The notes under the pieces are model-generated. The model saw nothing but the letters and a program-made list of their open reading frames with translations, was not told the origin of the DNA and ran no database searches. Positions 43,484 to 57,653 of a stretch of DNA of 64,000 nucleotides are shown in pieces (position 1 is the stretch's first letter; each line of letters begins with the position of its first letter). A program made the position numbers and the translations under genes. Source of the DNA: Methylomonas rosea (lineage in GTDB: Bacteria > Pseudomonadota > Gammaproteobacteria > Methylococcales > Methylomonadaceae); assembly GCF_024505055.1 (NCBI RefSeq), contig NZ_JANIBL010000010.1, positions 1 through 64,000 on the forward strand, written 5' to 3'.

Positions 43484-45064
43484 TTATAGGGGCTTGACGT
43501 CAGCAGCCTGCCCCGCGCGCCGAAATACCAGCCAATATTCCCGGTGCGGCTGTAGGTATACGGCGTCGCTAGGCTTGTTTTTTTCCAGGGAAATCAGATA
43601 GCCGTCAGCGTGTTGTGCCGCCCAATCGGCAAGCCGTTCGCCAGGCATAACCGGCAGCGGCTGGGTTAAACGCCCCAAGAAATTGAATTGCCCTTGGTAA
43701 TTGCCAACATAGACATAAGGGATGTGCTGTTCGTTATAGTTTTTTACCTGCATTGCCGCAGGCGCCAGGTTGTATGCCGGGCCGGCATAGCGGAAGAAAA
43801 ATATAAATCCGACAAAAATCGCCGCCACCAATGCCGTGGATGCCGCTGCTATCGACAACCCGCGTTTAATCCAAACCGACAGCGCTAAAATGATGGCAAT
43901 AGCCAGTACGCTCAAACCCCATGCAGGCTGCACAGTCTGGACCCAATTCAATTTCGACAAGCCCGGCACCTTGGGCAAATAAACTAAAAATATCCCGATT
44001 GCGCCGAACAGCACCGGCAATAACCACTCTCCGGCTAACCTCGGCTTTTCTGCGTTTTGCCCCACCACCCTGGCTACCAACAACGCAAAGGCCGGTAACA
44101 TCGGCATCAAATAATGAATCTGCTTGCTGGGCAACAAGGAAAACACCACAAAGGTTGATACCAGCCAAACCAGACAGAAACGCAGGCCGCAATCCTTAAA
44201 AAATCGGCTCCCGCGCAAACTGCCCCAGAAATGCGGCCAGAACAACCAGGGGAACAAAAACATCGGCAAAAAAGGCAGATACCAGAACAGTGACCGGGTA
44301 TGGATTTTGGTGCTTACTGCGCGATCAGCGGTCTGATGCCACAGGATTGCGTTGGCATATTCCTCGCCACCGGCCATGGCCGCCGGAATCGCCCAGACCA
44401 GCGCGATAGCGGCTCCGAGCAAGACTGCTACTAACAAACCGCCAAACCAGCGGGGGAAGACAATCTGACGCGGTGCCCAGACAGCTACCAAAGCCGCGGT
44501 TGGGATTAGATGCAATAAAACCACCGGCCCTTTGCTTAGAATGCCCAAGCCCATTGCTGCAGCAACCAATACCCAACCTTTACGTTCAGCTCCTTGCATA
44601 ACTTCCAGCAGACCGAGCATTCCCAACAGCACCCAGCCGGTCAGCAGAATGTCAAACATGGTTGACGTGGCGAATAAAGTCCAGAGCAAGGTTGCCATCA
44701 GTATCCACGGCGCCCACAAAGCGGCTGCCGCCTGCTCCGGCCAAAGTTTTTCCGCCAATTTCCGCGTCAGCAAAAGATTTGCCAATGCTGCCAACGGCCC
44801 TACCAAACTCGGCCACCACTGATTGACGCCGAATACCCCCCAGCCGGCTTGAATCAACCAAAATAATAAAGGCGGTTTATGACTATAAGTTTCGCCATTC
44901 AAATACGGTACCAGAAAGTCGCCGCGCAGCCACATATCCCAAGCCACACTAAGATAGCGCGTTTCATCGATGGGTATTGGCGAGCGAAAATAAACGGTTG
45001 CGGTCAGCAGCAGCCAAAGCGGCAGGATGCCCCAACGGTATATCAGTTTTTCGGGTATGGTCAT
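43484..45064 (-). CDS. ArnT-like glycosyltransferase (GT39/GT83 family)
   Basis: A membrane glycosyltransferase of 526 residues from Met at 45064; an upstream in-frame ATG would add 13 residues. The N-terminal DETRYLSVAWDMW contains the catalytic-type Asp-Glu pair after the first membrane helix, and SHKPPLLFWL follows, as in ArnT. Ten or more hydrophobic segments continue to about residue 425, with a soluble C-terminal domain. Such enzymes move a sugar from undecaprenyl phosphate to lipid A or another periplasmic acceptor. It is first in the set with the GT2 and LAB_N genes. The sugar and acceptor are unknown. Confidence 0.87.
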   Translation of the reverse strand: MTIPEKLIYRWGILPLWLLLTATVYFRSPIPIDETRYLSVAWDMWLRGDFLVPYLNGETYSHKPPLLFWLIQAGWGVFGVNQWWPSLVGPLAALANLLLTRKLAEKLWPEQAAAALWAPWILMATLLWTLFATSTMFDILLTGWVLLGMLGLLEVMQGAERKGWVLVAAAMGLGILSKGPVVLLHLIPTAALVAVWAPRQIVFPRWFGGLLVAVLLGAAIALVWAIPAAMAGGEEYANAILWHQTADRAVSTKIHTRSLFWYLPFLPMFLFPWLFWPHFWGSLRGSRFFKDCGLRFCLVWLVSTFVVFSLLPSKQIHYLMPMLPAFALLVARVVGQNAEKPRLAGEWLLPVLFGAIGIFLVYLPKVPGLSKLNWVQTVQPAWGLSVLAIAIILALSVWIKRGLSIAAASTALVAAIFVGFIFFFRYAGPAYNLAPAAMQVKNYNEQHIPYVYVGNYQGQFNFLGRLTQPLPVMPGERLADWAAQHADGYLISLEKNKPSDAVYLQPHREYWLVFRRAGQAADVKPL

Positions 45065-45268
45065 TGTTCTAGAAAATATCGATTCCGACCACTGGACATC
45101 CAAGCGACCAGAATCACGCCAGCGTTATGCCAAAAGATTAAGCTAGTTTCATGCCAGCAACATTACAGACGGCAAAGCCCGAAACATCTCAAGTCGAAAC
45201 CAAAAGGCAACAGGATCGGTTGAAACAAACCGCTGAGCAGGTTGAATTGCCCCACTTATCATAAGGAA

Positions 45269-46306
45269 TCAGGCGATGACTAAGCGCCATGACAGACTCT
45301 CGCCGGCTCGTAATGGCGTAATAGTTCCATCCGCATCGGCATAGGCCTCCGGTACGATCCAGGTTTGTTTTTCTAAAGTGACGCTCGCGGAGTTGCGCGG
45401 CAAACCGTAAAAATCCGCGCCGTAAAAACTGGCGAAGCCTTCCAGCTTATCCAATGCGCCAGCCTGTTCGAAGGCTTCGGCATACAATTCCAATGCCGCA
45501 TGCGCACTATAACAACCGGCGCAACCGCAGCTATTTTCTTTCAATCCGGTCAAATGCGGCGCGCTGTCGGTACCGAGGAAAAATTTGGAATTACCGCTGG
45601 TAGCCGCTCTTATTAGGGATTGGCGATGATGTTCGCGCTTCAGGATAGGTAAACAGTAGAAATGCGGGCGAATACCGCCGGCCAAAATAGCATTGCGGTT
45701 GTAGAGCAGATGTTGCGGGGTGATAGTCGCGGCGACATTCGGGCCGGCGACTTGGACAAACTCTACCGCTTCCTGGGTCGTCAGGTGCTCGACAACAATG
45801 CGTAGCGCCGGGAATTGCCGGGTAAGCTTGCTTAATTTACTATCGATAAAGATTTTTTCCCGGTCGAAAATATCGTATTCAGCATCGGTGACTTCGCCGT
45901 GGATTAATAGCGGCACGCCGTATCTCTCCATCGCCGAGAATAAAGGATACGCGGCTTCAATATCGGCTACGCCGGCATCGGAATTGGTGGTCGCACCGGC
46001 TGGATACAATTTAAAGGCGTAAACATGCTCGGTATCGGCCACTTTTTTGATTTCCTCCACCGAGGTATTTGCCGTGAGATACAAGGTCATCAAGGGCTGG
46101 AATGTCGATCCTGACGGCAAAGCGGCCAAAATTTCTTGTCTGTAAAGCAAAGCCTGCGCGACCGTTGTAACCGGCGGTTTCAGATTCGGCATAATGATGG
46201 CCCGACCGAATTGCCTGGCCGTATGACCTATCACGGTTTTTAAAATACTGCCGGTCCTGACGTGCAAATGCCAATCGTCGGGTTGGCGGATGGTCAATTT
46301 ATCCAT
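45269..46306 (-). CDS. pyrC: Dihydroorotase
   Basis: Cyclises carbamoyl aspartate to dihydroorotate in pyrimidine synthesis. The 345-residue size and motifs fit the class II homodimeric enzyme: zinc ligands in DDWHLHVR, the carboxylated lysine in AFKLYPAGATTNSD, LLIHGEVTD, VEHLTTQEAV, and LGTDSAPHL. CGCAGCYS near residue 260 is also usual. CGGAG lies before the ATG. It is divergent from fmdB. Confidence 0.96.
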   Translation of the reverse strand: MDKLTIRQPDDWHLHVRTGSILKTVIGHTARQFGRAIIMPNLKPPVTTVAQALLYRQEILAALPSGSTFQPLMTLYLTANTSVEEIKKVADTEHVYAFKLYPAGATTNSDAGVADIEAAYPLFSAMERYGVPLLIHGEVTDAEYDIFDREKIFIDSKLSKLTRQFPALRIVVEHLTTQEAVEFVQVAGPNVAATITPQHLLYNRNAILAGGIRPHFYCLPILKREHHRQSLIRAATSGNSKFFLGTDSAPHLTGLKENSCGCAGCYSAHAALELYAEAFEQAGALDKLEGFASFYGADFYGLPRNSASVTLEKQTWIVPEAYADADGTITPLRAGESLSWRLVIA

Positions 46307-46419
46307 AATCTCCGGGCGTTTTCATTTAAAATAGCCAGTTATTCTAACATTAAGGGCCTTGAAAATTTAAAACCCCGCCCTTAGTAAGCCGATTTAGACA
46401 CTTTCAACTGGAGAAGCAG

Positions 46420-46683
46420 ATGCCTATTTACGAATACCAATGCAATGCTTGCGGACACGAACACGAAGCACTGCAAAAATTGGGTGCCGAGCCCCTGGTC
46501 GTTTGCCCTGCCTGCAACGAAGCGGAATTAAAAAAGAAAATTTCCGCAGCCGGATTTCGTCTGAAAGGCGGCGGCTGGTATGAAACCGACTTCAAAAGCG
46601 GCACCAAGAAAAACGTGGCCGGCGAAAACAAAGCCCCCGAAAAAGCCAGCAGTTGCAGCGGCTGCCCCAACCATAACCATTAG
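46420..46683 (+). CDS. FmdB-type zinc-ribbon protein
   Basis: An 87-residue protein with the FmdB regulatory zinc ribbon MPIYEYQCNACGHEHEALQK and its second CPAC pair; the tail is Lys/Gly-rich and ends CSGCPNHNH, which gives an extra Cys/His-rich patch. CTGGAGAAG precedes the ATG. FmdB-family proteins are often found just upstream of aspS in proteobacteria, as here; the function is not known. Confidence 0.9.
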   Translation: MPIYEYQCNACGHEHEALQKLGAEPLVVCPACNEAELKKKISAAGFRLKGGGWYETDFKSGTKKNVAGENKAPEKASSCSGCPNHNH

Positions 46684-46774
46684 GAAACCCGTGGTAGCTG
46701 CCAGTTTTTCCGAAACGACTAGCACGTCCTAATTTTTACCTATCCCCCGTATTTTGATTAACCCGAGAACAACT

Positions 46775-48565
46775 ATGCGTAGCCACAAGTGTGGAGAACT
46801 GAACACCCAACATTTAGGTCAAACCGTTGCCCTGTGCGGCTGGGTTCATCGTCGCCGTGACCACGGCGGCGTTATTTTTATCGACTTGAGAGACCGCGCC
46901 GGCCTGGTGCAAGTGGTGTTCGATCCCGATATGGCCGAAAGCTTTGCGATTGCCGAACACGTGCGCAGCGAGTATGTACTGCGTATCGAAGGCATCGTCC
47001 GCGACCGCCCGGAAGGCACGCATAATCCGAATATGTCCACCGGCCAAATCGAAGTACTGGGTAAGCATATCGAAGTATTGAACGAGTCGGAAACGCCGCC
47101 GTTCCCGTTGGAAAGCGACATCGAAGTCAACGAGGAAACTCGGCTGCGCTTCCGTTACATCGACTTGCGCCGCACCGCGATGCAACAAAAAATGAAGGTC
47201 CGCCGCGACGTCACCCGCAATCTGCGTCAGTATTTGGACGATCACGAATTTTTCGAAATCGAAACACCCTACCTGACCAAGGCTACGCCGGAAGGCGCTC
47301 GCGATTACATCGTGCCCAGCCGCACTCACCCAAACTCGTTCTTTGCCTTACCGCAGTCGCCGCAGCTCTACAAACAGCTGCTGATGATCGCCGGCATGGA
47401 TCGCTATTATCAAGTGGTGCGCTGTTTCCGCGACGAAGACTTGCGCGCCGACCGTCAGCCGGAATTTACCCAGCTGGATATCGAAACCTCGTTCATGAAT
47501 GAACAAGACATTATGGCGATTATGGAAGAAATGATCCGCCGCTTGTTCAAAGACATTATCGATGTTGATCTGGGTGAGCAATTCCCGGTGATCAGTTACT
47601 CGGAAGCAATGCGCCGCTACGGCTCCGACCGCCCGGATCTGCGTATCCCGCTGGAACTGGTGGACATTGCCGAGGAAATGAAAGGCGTTGATTTCAAAGT
47701 CTTCTCCGGCCCGGCCAACGATCCGAACGGCCGCGTAGTTGCGATGCGCCTGCCGGAAGGCGGCGACTTGAGCCGTAGCGTGATCGACGAGTTGACCAAA
47801 TTCGTCGGCATTTACGGCGCCAAAGGTTTGGCTTATATCAAAGTTAACGACTTGGCCGCTGGCGTCGAAGGCTTGCAATCGCCTATCGTCAAATTTGCTC
47901 CAGCCGAAGTCTGGGCCAAAGTGATGGAGAAAGTCGGCGCGCAAAACGGCGACTTGATTTTCTTCGGTGCCGACAAAACTCATATCGTTAACGAAGCGAT
48001 GGGCGCATTGCGAGTTAAATTAGGCTTGGACCGCAACCTGTTGACCGGCCCCTGGAAACCTTTGTGGGTCGTGGATTTCCCGATGTTTGCCTGGGACGAG
48101 AAAGCCCAACGCTTCACCGCGATTCACCATCCGTTTACCGCGCCAAGCTGCTCTGTGGAAGATTTGGTCGCCAATCCCGGCACGGCCTTGTCGCGCGCTT
48201 ACGATTTGGTACTGAACGGCACCGAAGTAGGCGGCGGCTCAATCCGGATCAACCGCACCGCGATGCAACAAACCGTATTCGACATTCTTGGCATCGGCCA
48301 CGAAGAAGCCCGCGAAAAATTCGGCTTCCTGTTGGATGCCTTGAAATACGGCGCGCCGCCCCACGGCGGTATCGCGTTTGGTTTGGACCGTTTGGTGATG
48401 TTGATGACCGGTGCCAGCTCGATTCGTGATGTCATTGCATTCCCGAAAACCCAGACGGCCGCTTGCCCGTTATTCAATGCGCCAGCCTTGGTCAGCGACG
48501 AGCAGTTAAAGGAACTGGGCATCAGACTGCGTAACCCTGCCGGCAAGACCGAAAAGCAGGATTAA
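46775..48565 (+). CDS. aspS: Aspartyl-tRNA synthetase
   Basis: Charges tRNA-Asp. The 596 residues (from the ATG at 46775; a TTG seven codons earlier is less likely) comprise the N-terminal OB anticodon-binding domain ([20 protein letters not shown]), class II motif 1, motif 2 ([24 protein letters not shown]), the bacterial GAD insertion domain (about 290-420), and motif 3 ([12 protein letters not shown]). All class II motifs are intact. A strong terminator follows. Confidence 0.97.
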   Translation: MRSHKCGELNTQHLGQTVALCGWVHRRRDHGGVIFIDLRDRAGLVQVVFDPDMAESFAIAEHVRSEYVLRIEGIVRDRPEGTHNPNMSTGQIEVLGKHIEVLNESETPPFPLESDIEVNEETRLRFRYIDLRRTAMQQKMKVRRDVTRNLRQYLDDHEFFEIETPYLTKATPEGARDYIVPSRTHPNSFFALPQSPQLYKQLLMIAGMDRYYQVVRCFRDEDLRADRQPEFTQLDIETSFMNEQDIMAIMEEMIRRLFKDIIDVDLGEQFPVISYSEAMRRYGSDRPDLRIPLELVDIAEEMKGVDFKVFSGPANDPNGRVVAMRLPEGGDLSRSVIDELTKFVGIYGAKGLAYIKVNDLAAGVEGLQSPIVKFAPAEVWAKVMEKVGAQNGDLIFFGADKTHIVNEAMGALRVKLGLDRNLLTGPWKPLWVVDFPMFAWDEKAQRFTAIHHPFTAPSCSVEDLVANPGTALSRAYDLVLNGTEVGGGSIRINRTAMQQTVFDILGIGHEEAREKFGFLLDALKYGAPPHGGIAFGLDRLVMLMTGASSIRDVIAFPKTQTAACPLFNAPALVSDEQLKELGIRLRNPAGKTEKQD

Positions 48566-48575
48566 GCCAAATCTG

Positions 48576-48610
48576 AGGGCGGACACACTTGTCCGCCCTT
48601 TCTTCTTGTT
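48576..48610 (+). terminator. Rho-independent terminator after aspS
   Basis: A 10-base-pair stem, AGGGCGGACA with TGTCCGCCCT, closes a CACT loop and is followed by TTCTTCTTGTT, 11 bases after the stop codon. Confidence 0.85.
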
Positions 48611-48671
48611 AAAACACTTATCTTAGTAAGCTTACCACCGGCAATACCTTGCCAAACAGTCAACAAAGGTA

Positions 48672-48685
48672 TTGATATACGTCAA
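48672..48685 (+). promoter_or_regulatory. FNR/CRP-like palindromic site
   Basis: TTGATATACGTCAA matches the FNR consensus TTGAT-N4-ATCAA with one mismatch. It lies about 145 bases before the start codon of the small protein at 48830. A TTGACT sequence at 48706-48711 could be a -35 box, but no good -10 follows, so the promoter layout is unsettled. Confidence 0.4.
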
Positions 48686-48829
48686 AAAAACGCGCCAAAT
48701 ACTCGTTGACTTTTTTTGCCATATTGATAAGTTAATCACGTTATTTTTATTGAATAACAGATCCCGGTTGCGGATCTTCGCATGGCATACGGATTACCGC
48801 CCAACACTCCGAATGAGGAGGGGGATGCT

Positions 48830-49105
48830 ATGAATAAAATAACTCCACATCTACTTCGCGATTTGAACGCCACTCTTCCTGAGGGTGCAGAGTGCTATCT
48901 GTGCGGCGCAGTCAGAAGAGCGCTAAACAATTATCGCAAGGGTCGCGAACCAGTGGCTTACCTGGAAAAAGATCAAGCTCTACCCGTGCTGGCGCATCGC
49001 CTTGGCCGCGGCCTTAGACGCTTTTTCGAAGACGACATACAAACGGCGCTAGATGCCGCAGACCACCCGGACCAACAAAAAAGTTCGCTAAGCTGGCCCT
49101 ACTAG
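48830..49105 (+). CDS. Small conserved-looking protein of unknown function
   Basis: A 91-residue protein starting MNKITPHLLRDLNATLP after a strong GAGGAGG ribosome site. It has a CYLCG motif (about residues 23-27), a basic middle (RRALNNYRKGRE) and an acidic, helical C-terminal half (RRFFEDDIQTALDAADHPD). No membrane segment or signal peptide. I do not recognise the family. A good ribosome site, an FNR-like site upstream and a strong terminator downstream argue that it is a real, separately regulated gene. Confidence 0.75.
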   Translation: MNKITPHLLRDLNATLPEGAECYLCGAVRRALNNYRKGREPVAYLEKDQALPVLAHRLGRGLRRFFEDDIQTALDAADHPDQQKSSLSWPY

Positions 49106-49146
49106 GCAAATCGATTAATCGTTTTTAGGGAAACCTACCGACTACA

Positions 49147-49174
49147 TCCCCCTTCGGCGAAGGGGGAGTTTTTT
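49147..49174 (+). terminator. Rho-independent terminator after the small protein gene
   Basis: A nine-base-pair stem, TCCCCCTTC with GAAGGGGGA, closes a GGC loop and is followed by GTTTTTT, 41 bases after the stop codon. Confidence 0.9.
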
Positions 49175-49182
49175 CAGACTTT

Positions 49183-50175
49183 TCAAGATTTAGCCTCAAA
49201 GGGCGCGACTGGAAAAGCCAGCACATCACTAATAGACGCACTGCCCAGAGCAATCATCAGCAACCGGTCCAGGCCTATCGCTACCCCGCTGCAATCCGGC
49301 AAACCGAATTTCAATGCCTGCAAAAATGCGTCGTCCTTAGCAACCGCCGGCAAACCATGACTTAGCCGATAGGCAATTTCCTTATCAAAACGCGCTTCCT
49401 GTTCAAGCGGATCGGCGAGTTCATAAAAACCATTGCCCAGTTCCACGCCATTGATGAACACTTCAAAACGCTCACTAATCCGCGAATCATCGACATTCAA
49501 GCGCGCCAGCGAAGACTGGATGGCCGGATAGCCATGCAGCAGATAAATCGTATCCTTATCCATCATCTGCTGGACGCGATGGCTAAAAATGAAATCCAGC
49601 CATAAGGCATGATCGTCCCCGCATAGTTCAACAGCCTCCGGAAGCGAATTCGCGGCTGCACAGTCTCGATAGTCCTCAACGGAAAAAATCAAAGGATCCA
49701 AGCCGGTGGAATCCAAAAATAGCTGTTGGTAGCTGATTTGCTTGGTTGGCAATACGGCAGAAAAGGACTGCAATAGCTGCTGCAACAATTCGGCAACTTC
49801 CACCATTAATTGCCGCAAATCGTAGCCAACCCGATACCATTCCAAAATCGTGAATTCCGGATTGTGATAGCGTCCGGCTTCGCCGTTCCTAAACGCCTTG
49901 CAGACCTGATAAATACTGCCGCTGCCCGCGGCCAACAGCCGCTTCATCGCGAACTCCGGCGACGTTTGTAGAAACAGGGTTGGTCTGTTGGGGGGGAAAT
50001 TAAATTGACTGCTGAAAAAATCCAGCTGCGGATCGGTGCCGGTAGCCGGGCACAGTAGCGGCGTTTCGACTTCCAGCACATCCCGTGCCTCGAAAAAACG
50101 CCGTATCGCCGCCAGCATTTGCGCGCGAGTGCGCAAATGCTCAATTGGGCAGCTCGGCTGCCAGCTTACCGTCAC
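49183..50175 (-). CDS. epmA: EF-P beta-lysylation ligase EpmA (GenX/PoxA)
   Basis: Attaches (R)-beta-lysine to a lysine of elongation factor P. The 330 residues form a lysyl-tRNA-synthetase-like catalytic core without the anticodon domain, which distinguishes EpmA from LysRS. Class II motifs are visible: [53 protein letters not shown] and [12 protein letters not shown]. Its ATG overlaps the stop of efp by four bases, so ligase and substrate are made together; epmB, which supplies beta-lysine, diverges just upstream of efp. Confidence 0.95.
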   Translation of the reverse strand: MTVSWQPSCPIEHLRTRAQMLAAIRRFFEARDVLEVETPLLCPATGTDPQLDFFSSQFNFPPNRPTLFLQTSPEFAMKRLLAAGSGSIYQVCKAFRNGEAGRYHNPEFTILEWYRVGYDLRQLMVEVAELLQQLLQSFSAVLPTKQISYQQLFLDSTGLDPLIFSVEDYRDCAAANSLPEAVELCGDDHALWLDFIFSHRVQQMMDKDTIYLLHGYPAIQSSLARLNVDDSRISERFEVFINGVELGNGFYELADPLEQEARFDKEIAYRLSHGLPAVAKDDAFLQALKFGLPDCSGVAIGLDRLLMIALGSASISDVLAFPVAPFEAKS

Positions 50176-50741
50176 TCTTTAACGCGGGAAACGTACTCGC
50201 CGGTACGGGTATCGACTTTGATCACTTCGCCGATTTGCACAAACAAGGGTACGCGCACCACGGCACCGGATTCCAGCGTGGCCGGTTTGCCGCCGCCACC
50301 CGAGGTATCGCCTTTCAGGCCGGGATCGGTTTCGGTGATGGTTAATTCCACAAAGTTCGGTGGCGTTACCGACAACGGTGAGTCGTTCCACAGGGTCATT
50401 GTGCAAACATCTTGTTCTTTCAGCCATTTGATAGCGTCGGATACAGCGTTTTTATCGGCTTGATACTGTTCGAAGGTATCGGGCACCATGAAATGCCAGA
50501 ACTCGCCATCGCTGTACAAATATTGCATTTCTTTATCAACGACATCCGCACCTTCCACGGTATCGCCGGATTTGAAGGTACGCTCGATGACCCGGCCGGT
50601 TTTCAGATTTCTGATCCTGACTCGATTGAACGCCTGCCCTTTACCCGGCTTAACAAACTCGTTTTCGATAATCGAACAAGGGTCGTTGTCCAGCATGATT
50701 TTCAAACCGCCCTTGAACTCGTTGGTGCTAAAAGTCGCCAT
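50172..50741 (-). CDS. efp: Elongation factor P
   Basis: Helps ribosomes through polyproline stretches. The 188-residue protein starts at the ATG at 50739-50741 behind CGAGGAA. It has the KOW-like domain I with the modification loop [10 protein letters not shown] (Lys34), the OB domain II ([19 protein letters not shown]), and domain III ending [11 protein letters not shown] lysine at the loop tip, together with epmA and epmB next door, indicates beta-lysylation rather than rhamnosylation. Confidence 0.96.
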   Translation of the reverse strand: MATFSTNEFKGGLKIMLDNDPCSIIENEFVKPGKGQAFNRVRIRNLKTGRVIERTFKSGDTVEGADVVDKEMQYLYSDGEFWHFMVPDTFEQYQADKNAVSDAIKWLKEQDVCTMTLWNDSPLSVTPPNFVELTITETDPGLKGDTSGGGGKPATLESGAVVRVPLFVQIGEVIKVDTRTGEYVSRVKE

Positions 50742-50814
50742 TTTTTCCTCGTGAAACAAATAATAGTCGGACGATTATAATGGATAAGATTTTTAATCGG
50801 AAACCGGAGCAGCA

Positions 50815-51801
50815 TTGAACACCCAAACCGCCGGCTGGCAACAGGCACTTGCCGAGGCATTTACCAGCGTCGAAGCCCTTTGTGACTATCTGCATATTCC
50901 AACAGACAGCGTGGCATTGCTACCGGATTTCAAAGCCTTTCCGCTTCGTGTCCCGCGCGGCTTTGCCGATTGCATGCGCCCCGGCGATCCGAAAGACCCC
51001 TTGCTAAGACAAGTGCTGCCGACTCAGAACGAACTGATCGACTATCCGGGCTACAGCCATGACCCGGTGGGCGATCTCGGCGCGGTCGCCGAAGCCGGCA
51101 TCATTCATAAGTATCATGGCCGAGTATTGTTGATTAGCACCGGCGCTTGCGCAGTGCACTGCCGGTATTGTTTTCGGCGCAATTTCCCTTATGCGGAGTT
51201 GCAGTTGTCGACACAAAAAGTCCAACAAGCACTTAGCTACATTATCAACCATCCGGAAATCAGCGAAGTAATCCTCAGCGGCGGCGACCCCTTGCTGCTA
51301 AATGACGAAAAACTCGGCCAGCTACTGGAAAAACTAGGGGAGATTGAACATGTCAAACGTATTCGTATTCATAGCCGGGTGCCCATCGTGTTGCCGATGC
51401 GCGTCACCCAACAACTGTTGAACGCCTTATCCAGCCTATCGCAACAAATTGTGCTGGTATTTCATGCCAATCATGCTAATGAGCTGAGCCCTGCTGTTGG
51501 TGCGGTTTGTAGCGATTTACGCCGCCACGGCATCACTTTATTAAATCAAAGCGTCCTGTTGAAGGGGATTAACGATGCTGGCACGACGCTCTGCGCACTG
51601 AGCGAGAAGCTGTTTGAGCTGGGCATTTTGCCTTACTACCTGCATGTGCTGGATCACGCCAGCGGCACCGGCCATTTTGAAGTATCCGAAACCGCCGCTA
51701 GGCAATTACTAGTAGATATGCAAAGCCATCTGCCCGGCTATCTGGTTCCTAAACTGGTTAAAGAACGGGCCGGAGCAGCGTATAAAATCCCAATTTGCTG
51801 A
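50815..51801 (+). CDS. epmB: L-lysine 2,3-aminomutase EpmB
   Basis: A radical-SAM, PLP-dependent enzyme converting L-lysine to (R)-beta-lysine for EF-P. It starts with TTG at 50815, after CCGGAG. The 328 residues have the cluster motif CAVHCRYC (Cys112, Cys116, Cys119), VILSGGDPLLL, and IRIHSRVPIVLP; the C-terminal KLVKERAGAAYKIP region is the place of the PLP lysine. Its length and lack of the long C-terminal extension fit EpmB rather than clostridial lysine aminomutase. It diverges from efp-epmA with 73 bases between. Confidence 0.93.
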   Translation: MNTQTAGWQQALAEAFTSVEALCDYLHIPTDSVALLPDFKAFPLRVPRGFADCMRPGDPKDPLLRQVLPTQNELIDYPGYSHDPVGDLGAVAEAGIIHKYHGRVLLISTGACAVHCRYCFRRNFPYAELQLSTQKVQQALSYIINHPEISEVILSGGDPLLLNDEKLGQLLEKLGEIEHVKRIRIHSRVPIVLPMRVTQQLLNALSSLSQQIVLVFHANHANELSPAVGAVCSDLRRHGITLLNQSVLLKGINDAGTTLCALSEKLFELGILPYYLHVLDHASGTGHFEVSETAARQLLVDMQSHLPGYLVPKLVKERAGAAYKIPIC

Positions 51802-51900
51802 CCACCGGACAGTTTTCCGGCGACATGGATTCACATTTGCCGATAGCCGGGCTAAGATTTTTCCCGACCCTCCCGGTTTGATTCCCGACATCAGCAAACT

Positions 51901-55899
<3,999 letters not shown>

Positions 55900-55903
55900 G
55901 AAA

Positions 55904-56827
55904 ATGGAAAATAGAAACACGCATACCATTCTGGCGGTGGATGATAGCCCGGAAAATCTGGATCTTATCAAGAACATTCTCGAACCCCATTACACGGTAA
56001 AAGTAGCCGTGCATAGCGAACTGGCTTTACATATCGCCACCAGCCAACTTCCCGACCTGATCCTGCTGGACATCATGCTGGACGACATGGATGGTTATGA
56101 AATATGCCATCAGCTCAAGTCGGCGGATAAAACCCGCAATATTCCGATTATTTTCCTCACCGCCAAACATTCGGAAGAAGATGAGGTGCATGGCTTTCGA
56201 ATAGGCGGTAGCGACTACATCACCAAACCGTTTTCGCCATCCATTGTGTTAGCCAGAGTACGAACCCAAATTCAGCTAAAAACCAAATCCGATTTGTTGG
56301 AAAAACTGGCATCGCTGGACGGACTGACGGAAATCCCCAATCGCAGAGCATTTGACGCCGCCCTGGAACGCCAATGGAATCAGTCCAAACGCACGGGCAT
56401 GCCGCTCTCGTTGTTAATAGCCGATATCGACAATTTCAAACAATTTAACGACTACTTTGGGCATCCCATGGGCGACGAATGCCTGAAAACGGTGGCGCGC
56501 GCCTTACAAAAAATTACCCATAGGCCCGAAGACTTAGTGGCAAGACTGGGCGGTGAGGAGTTCTCCATCCTGCTTCCCAACACCGACAGCATAGGCGCCC
56601 TAATGCGTGCCGAGCAGTACCGCGAAACCATAGAGAATCTAAAGATACGCCATACGCAGAACAACCCAAACACTTTCGTGACCATATCCATCGGCGTTGC
56701 GACCTTACAGGCCCACACATTCGACGATGTTGCCAGTTTACTGAAAGCGGCGGACGACGCGTTGTATCAGGCCAAGCATCAAGGAAGAAATCGCATCTGC
56801 GCGAATAACTTATCCAACAGCGGTTAA
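55904..56827 (+). CDS. Response regulator with diguanylate cyclase (REC-GGDEF)
   Basis: A 307-residue WspR/PleD-like regulator. The ATG at 55904 follows ATAGGAAA, four bases after the kinase stop. The receiver domain (about 8-125) has DDSPEN, the phospho-acceptor Asp56 (LLDIMLDD), the conserved Thr/Lys (FLTAKH; ITKPFSP). The GGDEF domain (about 145-305) has an intact GGEEF site and the RPED inhibitory site five residues before it. It should make cyclic di-GMP when phosphorylated by the neighbouring hybrid kinase. Confidence 0.93.
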   Translation: MENRNTHTILAVDDSPENLDLIKNILEPHYTVKVAVHSELALHIATSQLPDLILLDIMLDDMDGYEICHQLKSADKTRNIPIIFLTAKHSEEDEVHGFRIGGSDYITKPFSPSIVLARVRTQIQLKTKSDLLEKLASLDGLTEIPNRRAFDAALERQWNQSKRTGMPLSLLIADIDNFKQFNDYFGHPMGDECLKTVARALQKITHRPEDLVARLGGEEFSILLPNTDSIGALMRAEQYRETIENLKIRHTQNNPNTFVTISIGVATLQAHTFDDVASLLKAADDALYQAKHQGRNRICANNLSNSG

Positions 56828-56916
56828 TTTAAAGATCTGCGCGTCGTTAGCGTTTCGGAAAGCGTCTATAATCCTCGCTAATTCACTCAATACCTCATTA
56901 CCCCGGCTTTTTGTTT

Positions 56917-57642
56917 ATGCATCTTTACCTCGACTTTAATGCTTCCTATCTTGCCGCGTTTGTAATGGGTTTATTCAGCAGCCTGCATTGCATAGGCATG
57001 TGCGGCTCCATTATTGGCACCCTAACTTACAGTCTTAAACCCGAACTTCGCAACGATAAACGCCGTCTGTTCGGTATCGTGTTGAATTACAACATCGGGA
57101 GGGTTCTCAGCTACGCGATGGCCGGCGCCTTAGTTGGAGTCCTGGAGGCCTTCTTAACGCTACCTTTTGCTCAAGGCCAAGCGCACAGATTTTTGCAGCT
57201 CCTCTCGGCCGTGGTGATGGCAGGTGCCGGACTTTACCTCGGCGGTTGGTTCCCTTACTTTGCCTACATAGAAAAAATGGGCGCACGCTTCTGGAAACTG
57301 ATCGAACCATTCGGCCGCCGATTGATTCCGGTACAAAACCGCACCCAAGCTTTGTTGTTTGGTATGGTGTGGGGCTGGCTGCCCTGCGGCCTGATTTATA
57401 CGGCATTGGCACTAGCAGTTACCACGGGCAGCATTACCCACAGCGCACTCACGATGTTGGCTTTTGGATTGGGCACTTTACCTGCCGTGATGGGTGTCGG
57501 TATAATGACCTCATTACTGGCGAGGCTTTCTAAAATCCGGCACTTTAAACACGCGGTGGCAGCCTTGTTTATTATCTTTGCGTTATTGGCAGCCTTCCCA
57601 TGGCTCTACCCTATGCGCGTTGAACACATCATGACGTTTTGA
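56917..57642 (+). CDS. SafE/DsbD-type membrane protein
   Basis: A 241-residue inner-membrane protein of the DsbD_2 (often labelled sulfite exporter TauE/SafE) family. The ATG at 56917 is used; a TTG two codons earlier is possible. Two inverted halves each carry a Cys at the heart of a helix: SSLHCIGMCG near residue 26 and WGWLPCGLIYT near 157. This pattern also occurs in DsbD/CcdA-like and in copper- and cytochrome-oxidase-related membrane proteins (the family near ccoNOP genes). Role in copper supply or thiol transfer is inference. It starts 12 bases before the sigma-54 activator gene. Confidence 0.82.
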   Translation: MHLYLDFNASYLAAFVMGLFSSLHCIGMCGSIIGTLTYSLKPELRNDKRRLFGIVLNYNIGRVLSYAMAGALVGVLEAFLTLPFAQGQAHRFLQLLSAVVMAGAGLYLGGWFPYFAYIEKMGARFWKLIEPFGRRLIPVQNRTQALLFGMVWGWLPCGLIYTALALAVTTGSITHSALTMLAFGLGTLPAVMGVGIMTSLLARLSKIRHFKHAVAALFIIFALLAAFPWLYPMRVEHIMTF

Positions 57643-57653
57643 GAGGTTTTACA

